Shown here: positions 7,805-16,987 of the stretch, one piece after another
Layout of the letters: each line of letters opens with the position of its first letter
Position numbering within the stretch: the stretch's first letter is position 1
Assembly: GCA_002724925.1 (NCBI GenBank)
Contig: PBQA01000015.1
Span: forward strand, 1 to 64,000
DNA length: 64,000 nt
Direction of reading: 5' to 3'
DNA from: Oceanospirillaceae bacterium
GTDB taxonomy: Bacteria; Pseudomonadota; Gammaproteobacteria; Pseudomonadales; Oceanobacteraceae
Notes under the pieces: model-generated
Database searches by the model: none
What the model saw: the letters and a program-made list of their open reading frames with translations, nothing else
Told to the model about the DNA's origin: nothing
Program-made: the position numbers and the translations under genes

Positions 7805-9704
7805 AGGTTAGCTTCCAGCTATTCACCGCCTCCGAGGACGCCCACTGACGACTGAAACCAAAGCGAAGTTGAACATCATCGAAGCCATTGAAGGCTTCTT
7901 CGATTGTCAGTTCCCGCCGCGGAGTGTCATCCCCCAGCGCAACAGGCTGCCAACGAAACTGGATCAGTTCCTGATTCAGACGCCCCTGCCATAGCCAGCC
8001 AGCACGCACGCCAGCAGATACCTGATAGCCATCGTCAAATTGATTATCAGCGCGTGCGGTCATATCGCCGAGGGCGAAGACACGTGCGCTGCCCAATCGC
8101 TTACCGTCACGTAGGCCAAACGGCAGCTGCCAGGCTCTGCCGAAACCGAGGTTAAACCGGCTGAAAAGCTCACTGTCCTCGTGATTAAACCGATCAAGAC
8201 CAGCACTCACCGTCCATGCAACTGGGTTTTGAAAACGCGTTTTATGACTGAGTGACAGCACATTCACCAGCGTCAGCTTTTGCAACCGAACATCACCGTC
8301 TTCCGTGACGCGTGCATAGAAATCTCCCATTTCTATCTGAGCACCGGGTGAAAAGCCCTTCGATGGATCAAGGACGTCGTGGTAAGCAATGCGCCAGTTA
8401 ATATCACCGTGCCATTGCTCTCCGGTATAACCACCACCCACACTTAAGCGCGATGTACCGTGCCCCTCATCATCACGAAACTCTGGCTTTCGTGGTGCAG
8501 GAAACACATCGCCCGCTGGCAGCTTGCTACGAGCAGACAGTATCTGCAGGGTTCGCTTTCGTAATACCGGATTCGCCTGCTTTTTCTTAACTGACAGATA
8601 GCGTGCATAACTGTATGCCAGCTCCAGGACACGAATCTGCGACTCTTCAGGCAGGCCCGCCAACAAGGCATCAATCGGGGGGTCACCCTCAACAATGGTA
8701 CGGGCAAGTTCTGCTTCCTGCTCTGAGGCCAGCGCCGCATTGGACTCCATCACCGACGCAGCAGAAGGTCGATAAAACTCTCGCGACACAAAGCCAGCAT
8801 CATAAAGAGCACGAATAGTATCGACCGGTACCGCCTTCATTTTAAAGTCGGCTGCCAGGTCTGACCGGGACGATGCGGCATCAAGCATCGTCAGTAACCG
8901 GTATGAGCAATTTTCATCAAAAAAGAAATAATCGAACGCCGTATCCTGAAGCTCCCAGACATGACGCACAAACTGATCCACTTCAGCGCTACCAAAGTCC
9001 AGCTCATATTCCCATGTATCACGGTACTCCATGTGCTGGTACTGGTTAGTTTTTACGTAGTATGGCATCACCGAGACTTCACCCGGATAGCCACCGGACA
9101 GACCCTTATAGCTGAACACCAACTCGTTGTCGGTTGGGTCCGCATTGGCCGCAAAATTTACGCTGTAAGCGAGCAACTTACTGCTGGACGGATCTTCTCT
9201 GTCCATTCGCACCAAGGTATGCCCGTACATCGACGATGGCGAATTAATATGAGAGGCCGGGAAGATCAGCGTCAGACGGTGGGCATTTAATTCATTGCGC
9301 CACTCATCAAATTCTGAGCATGGCTGATCAACGAAACCAACCTGCGGAAGCCTGTGTTTCAACCAATGATAACGCGCCGGAAAACGACACTGAGCGGAGG
9401 CATTATCCGCCTGATCCGTCAGCAGAAACGCATTCAGGTCGGCAACCAACTCATCGCGCGCATCACTCTTGCCCTTCTCAGCAAGAAAGAACTCAGGTGA
9501 ATCATTCTGACTGATAAAACGAAAGGTATAGGGGTGTTGTCGATAGTGCAGCAGATGCAGCCACTGCTGATGCGACGCCAGAGCGCGAAGTTCATCAGCC
9601 GGAATAGCTTTGAAATGACTGGTATCAGAAGCAGCAAGAACAGATGAGGAGGAGAACATTGCCAACAAAGCGGCAAGAAGAATCAGCTTAAACTGATGAC
9701 CCAC
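7788..9704 (-). CDS. DUF4105 (Lnb N-terminal periplasmic) domain protein
   Basis: The 638-residue precursor has a signal peptide (about 1-24, ending SSSVLA). Residues about 120-300 form the DUF4105/Lnb-N domain, with FPASHINSPSSMYGHTLVRM and the FFFDENCSYRLLTMLDA stretch. This Asn-Cys/His layout resembles NlpC/P60-like or papain-like hydrolases. The last 200 or so residues alternate short hydrophobic strands with turns (RLSVGGGYTGEQWHGDINWR to the terminal LTYAWYF), suggesting an outer-membrane beta-barrel or barrel-associated domain ending in F. A role in envelope remodelling is likely, but the activity is unproven. Confidence 0.8.
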   Translation of the reverse strand: MGHQFKLILLAALLAMFSSSSVLAASDTSHFKAIPADELRALASHQQWLHLLHYRQHPYTFRFISQNDSPEFFLAEKGKSDARDELVADLNAFLLTDQADNASAQCRFPARYHWLKHRLPQVGFVDQPCSEFDEWRNELNAHRLTLIFPASHINSPSSMYGHTLVRMDREDPSSSKLLAYSVNFAANADPTDNELVFSYKGLSGGYPGEVSVMPYYVKTNQYQHMEYRDTWEYELDFGSAEVDQFVRHVWELQDTAFDYFFFDENCSYRLLTMLDAASSRSDLAADFKMKAVPVDTIRALYDAGFVSREFYRPSAASVMESNAALASEQEAELARTIVEGDPPIDALLAGLPEESQIRVLELAYSYARYLSVKKKQANPVLRKRTLQILSARSKLPAGDVFPAPRKPEFRDDEGHGTSRLSVGGGYTGEQWHGDINWRIAYHDVLDPSKGFSPGAQIEMGDFYARVTEDGDVRLQKLTLVNVLSLSHKTRFQNPVAWTVSAGLDRFNHEDSELFSRFNLGFGRAWQLPFGLRDGKRLGSARVFALGDMTARADNQFDDGYQVSAGVRAGWLWQGRLNQELIQFRWQPVALGDDTPRRELTIEEAFNGFDDVQLRFGFSRQWASSEAVNSWKLTYAWYF

Positions 9705-9726
9705 GGAAAATCCTTAACAAACAACA

Positions 9727-9751
9727 CTGAGACGCACATGATGCGCCTCAG
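9727..9751 (-). terminator. Probable weak terminator after the DUF3015 gene
   Basis: CTGAGACGCA (9727-9736) and TGCGCCTCAG (9742-9751) pair with one mismatch. On the minus strand the hairpin is followed by TGTTGTTTGTT. It lies between the DUF3015 gene and the DUF4105 gene. Confidence 0.5.
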
Positions 9752-9770
9752 AGTATGACAGACTGAAGTA

Positions 9771-10244
9771 TCAGCCTACGTATTTCTGCAGAGCTTCGTC
9801 CTGAGACATTGCTTCAGTCAGAGAACGGAACGCATCACCAGCAGTCGCTTCGGTAGTAAACATGCTATCGAAGTTAGACTGAACAGTTGCGCGGAACGCT
9901 GCAGTGTCAGCCGCTTCTACGCCCATAACCTGAGCCAGCGCGTCCAGAGTTTCACCCTGACCACGTGCACTGTCAGCAGCCAGCTGATCCATATTGTCGT
10001 TCATGAACGCTTCAGCCGCTTTCAGAGGGCCATTAGCTGATTCGCAACCCAGGGTACCTGAAGTCATACCAAAGGTCTGGTTACCAGAAGTACCGTTGGT
10101 GGTCGCAGCCAGTACGTGCTCGTGCCATTCGTTAGCATCCGGGAAGACAACCGCAGTACCCAGACCACAGCCCGCAGGGCCGTTGTCAGCCATTGCAAAA
10201 GAAGACGCAGAAATCAGTGCTGCCGCAGCAATCAGTTTTTTCAT
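9771..10244 (-). CDS. DUF3015 family exported protein
   Basis: The 157-residue precursor has a clear Sec signal peptide (MKKLIAAAALISASSFAMA, about 19 residues). The mature part opens GPAGCGLGTAVVFPDANEWH, the conserved start of the DUF3015 family, with a pair of cysteines (GPAGCG, TLGCES) that probably form a disulfide. A helical C-terminal half follows. A good ribosome-binding site (AAGGAA) precedes the ATG. The family is periplasmic or surface-exposed with no known function. A perfect 18-base palindrome lies upstream. Confidence 0.85.
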   Translation of the reverse strand: MKKLIAAAALISASSFAMADNGPAGCGLGTAVVFPDANEWHEHVLAATTNGTSGNQTFGMTSGTLGCESANGPLKAAEAFMNDNMDQLAADSARGQGETLDALAQVMGVEAADTAAFRATVQSNFDSMFTTEATAGDAFRSLTEAMSQDEALQKYVG

Positions 10245-10272
10245 GGATCATTTCCTTGTTCTGATCAAATTA

Positions 10273-10290
10273 GGTCGTTTCGAAACGACC
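10273..10290. promoter_or_regulatory. Perfect 18-base palindrome upstream of the DUF3015 gene
   Basis: GGTCGTTTCGAAACGACC is its own reverse complement and sits 29 bases before the DUF3015 start, in its leader or promoter and 106 bases before xseA. It could be an operator or, in RNA, a hairpin in the 5' leader. No regulator can be named. Confidence 0.5.
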
Positions 10291-10395
10291 CGTCTAACCT
10301 AGAATGCTTTTACGCCCCTGTCTACAGGTAAGACAAAAACTGGCCAAAAACACCGCCTTATGTCAGCCTTTGACCATCGAACCAGTAGATTGTTT

Positions 10396-11748
10396 ATGTA
10401 TCAGACAGACCACCCCCGTGATCCCGGTATTTTTACCGTATCCGACCTCAACCGCCGGGCTAAACAAATGCTCGAAGTATCGTTTGCGTCTGTGCGCGTC
10501 GAAGGCGAAATATCCAACCTTGCACGACCATCTTCGGGTCACTGGTATTTCACGTTAAAAGACAGCGGTGCTCAGGTGCGTTGTGCCATGTTCCGTTCAC
10601 GGGCAGGCATGGTGAAATTTCAACCAAAAGAAGGCGATAAAGTTGAAGTCCGCGCCAAGGTCAGTCTGTATGAAAACCGCGGTGATTATCAGCTGATTGT
10701 CGATGCGATGAAGCCAGCCGGTGAAGGTGCCCTGCTTCTCGCGTTCGAACAACTCAAGCGCAAACTAACTGCAGAAGGCTTGTTCGCTGAAGAGCGTAAA
10801 AGGCCACTCCCCTCGGTCAAACGTGTAGCAATTATCACCTCACCCACCGGCGCTGCCATCCACGACATGCTAACGGTACTGAAACGCCGCTGGCCCTTGC
10901 TCGAGGTCGATCTTTACCCTGCTGCAGTTCAGGGGGAAGAAGCGCCACAGCAGTTGATCAACGCGCTGTACCGGGCAAACCGCGACAACACGGCCGACGC
11001 CATAATTATTGGTCGTGGAGGCGGCTCACTTGAAGATCTCTGGGCATTTAACAATGAGGTTCTAGCGCGCGAAATTGCCAACTCTCAATTGCCTGTTATC
11101 AGTGCTGTGGGTCACGAAGTCGATTTTACCATCGCAGATTTTGTCGCCGACATGCGGGCACCGACTCCGTCAGCAGCAGCCGAACTCATCAGCCCCGACG
11201 GCCAGCAGATGCTGCGCTACGTTAATGACCTTCAGCAACGTCTGGTCCGCAACCAACGGGAGCGCTTTCATCACGCCCAACGCTCGCTGACGCAACTGCA
11301 ATCCCGGCTACGCGGCCCGCGACAAGCGCTGCAATCAAGAGCCCAGCATCTCGACCAGCTGGAGATACGTTTGCAACGTGCAATGACGTCACGACTGAAA
11401 GAGCCTCAACAGCGCCTGCAGCGACTCCAGACATCATTAGCGCACCTACACCCACAGCGTGGACTGACACAAAGCCAGAACACCTTGAATCAGATCCGTA
11501 GTCGCCTCGAGCGCGCGATGCAGCAACAACTGCAGAAAAAGAAAACGGAACTTGGTGCCGGTATGCGGCTTCTCAACTCCGTCAGCCCGCTTGAAGTCCT
11601 CAGTCGCGGCTATTCGATAACCCGCAAAAACGATGGCTCCGTCGTGCGTGACACGAGCGAACTGAACACCGGCGACCAGATAGAAACTCTGATTCGCTCC
11701 GGCAAACTCACCAGCACGATTATTGATATTCAAAACGATGATGATTAA
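10396..11748 (+). CDS. xseA: Exodeoxyribonuclease VII large subunit
   Basis: With XseB it forms exonuclease VII, which degrades single-stranded DNA in both directions during repair. The start at 10396 (MYQTDHPRDPGIFTVSDLNR) is preferred to the ATG at 10360, because the family begins about 10 residues before the conserved FTVSxLN. It gives 450 residues. The N-terminal OB fold (VEGEISNLARPSSGHWYFTL, about 30-110), catalytic domain (TSPTGAAIHD, GRGGGSLEDLW, SAVGHEVDFTIADFVAD) and a long Gln/Arg-rich coiled coil (about 270-390) are all present. The C-terminal LSRGYS motif is intact. xseB is not adjacent. Confidence 0.95.
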   Translation: MYQTDHPRDPGIFTVSDLNRRAKQMLEVSFASVRVEGEISNLARPSSGHWYFTLKDSGAQVRCAMFRSRAGMVKFQPKEGDKVEVRAKVSLYENRGDYQLIVDAMKPAGEGALLLAFEQLKRKLTAEGLFAEERKRPLPSVKRVAIITSPTGAAIHDMLTVLKRRWPLLEVDLYPAAVQGEEAPQQLINALYRANRDNTADAIIIGRGGGSLEDLWAFNNEVLAREIANSQLPVISAVGHEVDFTIADFVADMRAPTPSAAAELISPDGQQMLRYVNDLQQRLVRNQRERFHHAQRSLTQLQSRLRGPRQALQSRAQHLDQLEIRLQRAMTSRLKEPQQRLQRLQTSLAHLHPQRGLTQSQNTLNQIRSRLERAMQQQLQKKKTELGAGMRLLNSVSPLEVLSRGYSITRKNDGSVVRDTSELNTGDQIETLIRSGKLTSTIIDIQNDDD

Positions 11749-12541
11749 ACAATTAAGCGTTGCCCTGCTCTCTCTTTCAGCGTTACACACATTAGCCGAA
11801 ATACCGAATAATCCAATTGCTGGCGGCATCATTTCACTGCCTGTAAAAAGTACCAATGCGGTGACCTTAAACGACAAGCCGGTTCTCACGACCGTCATTG
11901 ACGGGCAACGTTACGCTGTTATTGGCGTGCCACTCAGAGCCGAAGGCGCGCTGACATTGGAAATCGATGGCAAAGAACAGCCTCAAATCCTTGAGGACTT
12001 CGCCTACGAAGAGCAGCACATCGAAATCAAGAATAAGCGCAAGGTAAATCCGCAGAAAAACGACATGGATCGTATCGGGCGTGAATATAACCAGATGACT
12101 CCGGTGTACACGAGCTTCTCTGCTGATTTAACTCCTGACTGGAATCAGATGATTCTGCCGACCACCGGGCCATACAGCAGCGCATTCGGACTCAAGCGCT
12201 TCTTTAATGGTCAGGCGCGCAACCCTCATAGCGGGATTGATATAGCCGCCCCGGAAGGCAAAGATATCGTTGCTCCGGCAGGTGGCACCGTTGTGTTAAC
12301 GGGTGATTTTTTCTTTAACGGTAAAAGCGTCTTTATTGACCACGGCCAGGGACTGATCAGCATGATGTGTCATATGAGTCGTGTCGATGTAAAAGAAGGT
12401 GATGTGATCAAGCAAGGCGATTTACTGGGAGCCGTCGGAAAAACAGGCCGGGCCACGGGCCCACATCTGCATTGGACCGTCAGCCTCAATAACGCCAGGG
12501 TGAATCCGAAGCTGCTACTACGTGAAGATCAGCCGAAATAA
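11741..12541 (+). CDS. M23-family murein metallopeptidase, exported
   Basis: Start 11741 (MIKQLSVALLSLSALHTLAE) overlaps the xseA stop by 8 bases, so translation is probably coupled. The 266-residue precursor has a signal peptide ending at about residue 19. An N-terminal beta-rich region is followed by the LytM/M23 domain (about 145-255). Zinc ligands are seen in HSGIDIAAP (H-x-x-x-D) and GPHLHWTV. These enzymes cut peptide cross-links of peptidoglycan in the periplasm. Its ligand set is complete, so it is likely to be active rather than an EnvC-type activator. Confidence 0.88.
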   Translation: MIKQLSVALLSLSALHTLAEIPNNPIAGGIISLPVKSTNAVTLNDKPVLTTVIDGQRYAVIGVPLRAEGALTLEIDGKEQPQILEDFAYEEQHIEIKNKRKVNPQKNDMDRIGREYNQMTPVYTSFSADLTPDWNQMILPTTGPYSSAFGLKRFFNGQARNPHSGIDIAAPEGKDIVAPAGGTVVLTGDFFFNGKSVFIDHGQGLISMMCHMSRVDVKEGDVIKQGDLLGAVGKTGRATGPHLHWTVSLNNARVNPKLLLREDQPK

Positions 12542-12554
12542 ACAAGGTACTGAT

Positions 12555-12797
12555 ATGAAAAAGTCGCCAGGAACTTCCGGTTTAATGCCAGTAAAAGGCA
12601 GTGGATGTGGCATACGCCCGAACATTGAAGAGATGGAGGATTCTGAAGGCTTCGATTTTTCTGCAGCAAGCGAACTACTGCAGAAAAATGAAAGCGATGA
12701 TCAGGCGTCAGAGGAAAATTCTGACCATCGTCTTCAAACGAAAATGGAAACCAAAAAGAAGCTGGCAAAAAACCTTAAGGAAGAACCTAAGGAATAA
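12555..12797 (+). CDS. Small charged hypothetical protein
   Basis: This 80-residue frame starts MKKSPGTSGLMPVKGSGCGI, 13 bases after the M23 gene, with an AAGG-type ribosome-binding site. The middle is acidic (IEEMEDSEGFDFSAASELLQ) and the end Lys-rich (TKKKLAKNLKEEPKE), so it is probably partly disordered. The 3' end overlaps the convergent thioesterase gene by 11 bases. It may be the third gene of the xseA transcript. No family was recognised. Confidence 0.5.
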   Translation: MKKSPGTSGLMPVKGSGCGIRPNIEEMEDSEGFDFSAASELLQKNESDDQASEENSDHRLQTKMETKKKLAKNLKEEPKE

Positions 12798-13386
12798 CCT
12801 TCTCGTCTTCGGAATCTTTTTCGGCCTCTGCCTGGGCTCGCGCCAGTTCAGCGTCACGCTTCAAGGTCAGCAGATCAATTTTGGCCTGAATTTCAGGCGT
12901 TGGTTCAGGGGCGATGTATTCCCCCGGCTCTCGGCCATGATACTTATCAATGGATTGCAGTAGCGAACTGAAACTGCGCACACGACCACCACGAACCAGA
13001 GCAATTCGCCCCAGCGCTTTGCAATGCAGCTTGCCTTCCACCAGAAAACGATGCTCTGAATAGAGGTACTTTCTGTCCCAATACAGAACCCGGCTCTCGA
13101 TATCCACCTTAGTGAACGGCTTAATCTCACGCACAAAGGTCACCGTCTGACTGGCAACCACTGTGCGCCAGCCGTTGCTCATAATCAGTGGCAACAAGCC
13201 AATTTCTGCAAACCACTGCACCCGGCCAACGTCGATAAACGCAGGGTAACGTGTATTCGTCAGATGCAGGTTCAGATCCATGTCCCAGGGCATTACCCGG
13301 AAACTATAGGTCGTCAGAGCAAGAGGATCTTTATTGTCGTTCCATTTCTGGCGGAAAAAAATAAAGATAAAACGAAGCAACATCAT
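12787..13386 (-). CDS. Hot-dog fold acyl-CoA thioesterase, THEM6/YbgC-like
   Basis: The 199-residue protein carries the single-hot-dog signature VMPWDMDLNLHLTNTRYPAF (about 30-50), with the active-site Asp/Asn/His pattern of the 4-hydroxybenzoyl-CoA/THEM6-like thioesterases. Later strands include VTFVREIKPFTKVDIESRVL and SEHRFLVEGKLHCKALGRIA. An extension after residue 160 is Ala/Glu-rich and helical. It probably cleaves acyl-CoA thioesters in the cytosol. Its start overlaps the stop of tesB by 4 bases (ATGA), so the two thioesterases form an operon. Confidence 0.85.
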   Translation of the reverse strand: MMLLRFIFIFFRQKWNDNKDPLALTTYSFRVMPWDMDLNLHLTNTRYPAFIDVGRVQWFAEIGLLPLIMSNGWRTVVASQTVTFVREIKPFTKVDIESRVLYWDRKYLYSEHRFLVEGKLHCKALGRIALVRGGRVRSFSSLLQSIDKYHGREPGEYIAPEPTPEIQAKIDLLTLKRDAELARAQAEAEKDSEDEKVIP

Positions 13387-14261
13387 GATTTTTCTTCCGG
13401 TTCACGGTAACGGATCAACCCTTCCTGCGCGACAGACGCTACCAGCTCACCTTTCTGATTAAAAACCTGACCGCGGCAGAACCCTCGACCTCCACCCGCA
13501 TTCGGGCTATCAATCGCATACAGCAACCACTCGTCCATTCTGAACGGACGGTGGAACCAGACACTATGATCCAGACTCGCCATCTGCATACCTTTCTGGC
13601 CATATGAACGCGCATGAGGGTGAAGCGAAGTCGGCAACAGATTAAAGTCAGACGCATACGCGAGTAACTTAGCGTGGAGATCAGTATCCTCTGGGAGCGA
13701 GCCGTCGGCTTTCATCCAAAGATACTTCACTGGGTCTTTCCTGGTCGGCGCGAAAATATTCACCGGATCGAGCACACGCATCTCGATGGGCTTGTCGGCG
13801 GTATAAATGTCGCGGACTTTTTCAGGAAAGTAATCCCGGAACATACGCGCCAGATCGACCTGGGAAGGAATGCCATCTGGCCCTTTTACCTCAGGCATAG
13901 GCGCCTGATGCTCAAAACCTTCTTCTGTCTGCTGGAAAGAACAGATCATGGTCAGAATGGCACGGCCATTCTGAATGGCTTTTACCTGCCGCGTACAGAA
14001 ACTGCGGCCATCCCGCAAACGGTCCACCTCAAACTCAAGATGATCGGTGACGGTACCCGCCAACATGAAATACACATGAAAGGAATGCGCGTGCCAGTCG
14101 CCCTCTGGCAGCGTCTTTAGTGCAGATGACAGACTCTGCGCCATGACCTGACCGCCAAACAGCGCACGGAACCCAAGGTCCTGGGTCTCACCGCGAAAGG
14201 TGTTTTCTCCGATTTCTGTGGGTTCAAGTAACTCGACCAACCCTTGCAACACATCACTCAT
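13383..14261 (-). CDS. tesB: Acyl-CoA thioesterase II
   Basis: It hydrolyses medium- and long-chain acyl-CoA. The start MSDVLQGLVELLEPTEIGEN at 14261 follows a GAGAGG site and is preferred over an in-frame GTG two codons upstream. The 292-residue double-hot-dog protein has the FRGETQDLGFRALFGGQVMAQ motif of the N-terminal half, a central HSFHVYFMLAG and the C-terminal LDHSVWFHRPFRMDEWLLYA with SPNAGGGRGFCRGQVF. These match TesB throughout. It lies first in a two-gene operon with the smaller thioesterase and diverges from trmA. Confidence 0.93.
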   Translation of the reverse strand: MSDVLQGLVELLEPTEIGENTFRGETQDLGFRALFGGQVMAQSLSSALKTLPEGDWHAHSFHVYFMLAGTVTDHLEFEVDRLRDGRSFCTRQVKAIQNGRAILTMICSFQQTEEGFEHQAPMPEVKGPDGIPSQVDLARMFRDYFPEKVRDIYTADKPIEMRVLDPVNIFAPTRKDPVKYLWMKADGSLPEDTDLHAKLLAYASDFNLLPTSLHPHARSYGQKGMQMASLDHSVWFHRPFRMDEWLLYAIDSPNAGGGRGFCRGQVFNQKGELVASVAQEGLIRYREPEEKS

Positions 14262-14372
14262 ACACACCTCTCTTACTCATCAGACTATCAAAGCACATTA
14301 TTTGTAGCTATGACTGGAACAGTACCCGATAAAAATACCCAATCATTGGCCGAAATGACATTATGCGCCATA

Positions 14373-14401
14373 CTCGCACTCTGTGCGGGGCCGCGTATAA
14401 T
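14373..14401 (+). promoter_or_regulatory. Probable sigma-70 promoter of trmA-dbpA
   Basis: A perfect TATAAT (14396-14401) lies 32 bases before the trmA ATG. A weak -35 (CTCGCA, 14373-14378) is 17 bases upstream. Confidence 0.5.
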
Positions 14402-14433
14402 ACCGGCCCTCACGCTTCATCACCGGTTATCTC

Positions 14434-15540
14434 ATGTCAGAAATCTTTCCAGATCCTATCAATCCTGCCGAATACGATACCCAGCTTGCCGAGAAAAAGG
14501 CACGGCTGAACAGTCTGTTCGCCGAGTTCGCACCACCCGCTCTGGAAGTCTATGACAGCGCCGTCAGCCACTATCGCCTGCGCGCCGAGTTTCGCCTCTG
14601 GCACGAGGGAGACCGCTGCTTCTACGCCATGTTCGAACCGGGCAACCGCAAGAAGGCATTGGAAGTACGTGAATTCAATATAGCCTCTCCACTCATCAAT
14701 GAACTGATGAAAAAGCTGCTGGCCGAAATTCACACCAGCGAGCTGCTGCGGCGCAGGTTATTTCAGGTTGAATTTCTGACGACATTAAGCGGCGATGCCC
14801 TGATTACCCTCATTTACCATAAAAAACTCGATGAAAGCTGGGAAGCAGAAGCCCGCAAACTGCAGGAACGCATTGGCTTCCCGATTATTGGTCGCTCCCG
14901 TAAACAGAAGCTGGTACTTGAGCGCGACCACGTGACCGAAGTACTCACCGTCGATGGCAAACAATTCAGCTACCGCCAGATCGAGGGCGGCTTCACTCAA
15001 CCGAATGGCGAAGTGAATCAGAAGATGCTCAGCTGGGCGCGTTCGGCGTCAGACGACATTGGCGGCGACCTGGTCGAGATGTATTGCGGCAACGGCAACT
15101 TCTCTGTCGCACTTGCCGATAAATACGAGCGCGTACTGGCCACCGAAATATCGAAAACCTCGGTGAATGCCGCGCAAGTAAACATCGCCGACAACCAGAT
15201 CGACAACCTGATCATCGCGCGCCTGTCGTCTGAAGAATTTGTGCAGGCCCTGCGCGGCGAGCGTAAGTTTACCCGCCTCGAAGGCGTTGATCTGAGCAGC
15301 TACGATTTCCGCACCGTGCTGGTCGATCCGCCACGCGCCGGCCTCGACGATGAATCAGTAAAACAGACCGCCGGATACGACAACATCATCTACATCAGTT
15401 GTAACCCGGATACACTGCACGCGAACCTGACGGAACTGATCAAAACCCACGACATCGTGCGTTTTGCCATGTTCGATCAGTTTCCGTACACCCACCATAT
15501 CGAAACCGGCGTGGTTCTGAAGCGCAAGGCGACCTCATGA
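14434..15540 (+). CDS. trmA: tRNA (uracil-54-C5)-methyltransferase
   Basis: It makes ribothymidine at position 54 of tRNA (T-loop) using S-adenosylmethionine. At 368 residues it matches TrmA of other gammaproteobacteria. The cofactor-binding motif is DLVEMYCGNGNFSVALAD. The catalytic cysteine is in YISCNPDTL and the VDPPRAGLD motif is present. It lacks the N-terminal TRAM domain and iron-sulfur cysteines of the RlmC/RlmD relatives, which fits TrmA. The stop overlaps the dbpA start by 4 bases (ATGA), giving a coupled RNA-modification/RNA-helicase operon. Confidence 0.96.
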   Translation: MSEIFPDPINPAEYDTQLAEKKARLNSLFAEFAPPALEVYDSAVSHYRLRAEFRLWHEGDRCFYAMFEPGNRKKALEVREFNIASPLINELMKKLLAEIHTSELLRRRLFQVEFLTTLSGDALITLIYHKKLDESWEAEARKLQERIGFPIIGRSRKQKLVLERDHVTEVLTVDGKQFSYRQIEGGFTQPNGEVNQKMLSWARSASDDIGGDLVEMYCGNGNFSVALADKYERVLATEISKTSVNAAQVNIADNQIDNLIIARLSSEEFVQALRGERKFTRLEGVDLSSYDFRTVLVDPPRAGLDDESVKQTAGYDNIIYISCNPDTLHANLTELIKTHDIVRFAMFDQFPYTHHIETGVVLKRKATS

Positions 15541-16910
15541 GTATGTTTGATAGTATCAGCGGCATTAACCCAGCCATGCTGAGTAACCTGGATCAGTTAG
15601 GTTTTAAAGAAGCCACCGAGATTCAGGCACAGTCGCTGCCCGTCAGCCTTGCTGGCAATGACCTACTGGCGCAGGCAAAAACCGGCAGCGGCAAAACCGT
15701 GGCGTTTGGTATTCCGCTACTGCAGAGCCTGAATCCTAAGTTCTTTGGTATTCAGGGATTGGTGCTTTGCCCGACCCGTGAACTGGCGACACAGGTCGCT
15801 GATGAGCTACGCAAACTCGCCCGTTTTACCCAGAACATTAAAATCGTCGTGATCTCAGGCGGTGTATCGATTGGGCCTCAGATCGGCTCGCTTGAGCGCG
15901 GCGCGCATATCGTTGTGGGCACCCCAGGGCGCATTAAAGATCACTTGCGTAAGAAGACCATGGTGCTCGAGAACGTCAACACCCTCGTGCTTGATGAAGC
16001 CGACCGCATGTTAGAAATGGGCTTTGCCGACGACATCCGCGACATCGCCTCGCACACGAAACACAACCGCCAGACACTGCTGTTTTCGGCCACCTACCCC
16101 GACAACATCAAAGCGCTGAGCAAAGACCTGATGCACGAGCCCGAGACGATAAAAGTCGAAGCCGTACACAACACCAACCATATTCAACAGCAACTGATTG
16201 GCTGCGATAAACACAGCCGCACCGATGCGCTGTTAAAAGCCATGCAGCATTTTGCACTGGAGCAGGTGGTGGTGTTCTGCAATACCAAACAATCGGTGAA
16301 TGAAGTATCACAGGCACTGCGCCATGCCGGGTATTTATCACTGGGATTACACGGCGATCTCGATCAGCGCGACCGCGACCAGACATACATCCGCTTCAAA
16401 CAAGGGAGCGCTCACTGCTTAGTCGCCACCGACGTTGCCGCACGCGGCCTGGATGTCGATGATCTGCAAGCCGTGATTAACTACGAGCTTCCACGCGACC
16501 CCGAAGTGTACGTACACCGCATTGGTCGTACTGGCCGCGCCGGGAAAGAAGGCCTGGCACTGAGCCTGTTCAGCGAACGGGAAACCTACAAGCGCGAAGC
16601 CATCGAAGACCTGCTGAAGCACAATATCGAGGCGATGCACGAAAACGACCTGACCGACAAACACGAACCGGCCAAGCCGCCGTATGTGACCCTGTGTTTT
16701 GCCGAAGGCCGTAAAAACAAACTGCGCCCGGGTGATATCGTCGGTGCGATCACGGCGAAAGGCAAAATCCCAGGATCAGTCATTGGTGATATCACCGTGC
16801 TGGATTTCGTTGCCTTTGCCGCCGTTGAGCGTGAATACGCCAATGAAGCCCTGCGCCTGTTAGAAAAAAGCCGCATTAAAGGGCGGCAGATCAAGGTCAG
16901 ACGCATCTGA
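15537..16910 (+). CDS. dbpA: DEAD-box ATP-dependent RNA helicase DbpA
   Basis: DbpA remodels 23S rRNA around helix 92 during late 50S assembly. The 457-residue length equals that of E. coli DbpA. Helicase motifs in order: the Q-motif (GFKEATEIQAQSLP), motif I AKTGSGKT, Ia PTRELATQ, GG, TPGR, motif II DEAD, motif III SAT, HGDLDQRDRD, VATDVAARGLD and HRIGRTGRAG. The C-terminal RNA-binding domain (about 380-457, PYVTLCFAEGRKNKLRPGDI...) is the one that recognises hairpin 92. It is translationally coupled to trmA. Confidence 0.95.
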   Translation: MSMFDSISGINPAMLSNLDQLGFKEATEIQAQSLPVSLAGNDLLAQAKTGSGKTVAFGIPLLQSLNPKFFGIQGLVLCPTRELATQVADELRKLARFTQNIKIVVISGGVSIGPQIGSLERGAHIVVGTPGRIKDHLRKKTMVLENVNTLVLDEADRMLEMGFADDIRDIASHTKHNRQTLLFSATYPDNIKALSKDLMHEPETIKVEAVHNTNHIQQQLIGCDKHSRTDALLKAMQHFALEQVVVFCNTKQSVNEVSQALRHAGYLSLGLHGDLDQRDRDQTYIRFKQGSAHCLVATDVAARGLDVDDLQAVINYELPRDPEVYVHRIGRTGRAGKEGLALSLFSERETYKREAIEDLLKHNIEAMHENDLTDKHEPAKPPYVTLCFAEGRKNKLRPGDIVGAITAKGKIPGSVIGDITVLDFVAFAAVEREYANEALRLLEKSRIKGRQIKVRRI

Positions 16911-16916
16911 TTTATC

Positions 16917-16987
16917 GGCGGGCAATGCCCGCCCTACAGCGGCAACCATCCATGTCCTTCCGAAGCGTAGGGTGGGCACTGCCCACC
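16917..16987. repeat. Two tandem GC-rich hairpins after dbpA
   Basis: GGCGGGC-AAT-GCCCGCC (16917-16933) and GGTGGGC-ACT-GCCCACC (16971-16987) are two 7-bp stems with 3-base loops, 37 bases apart, and each is close to GTAGG or CTACA. This is the look of a dispersed intergenic repeat. They may also end dbpA transcription, though no T-tract follows either one. Confidence 0.6.
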
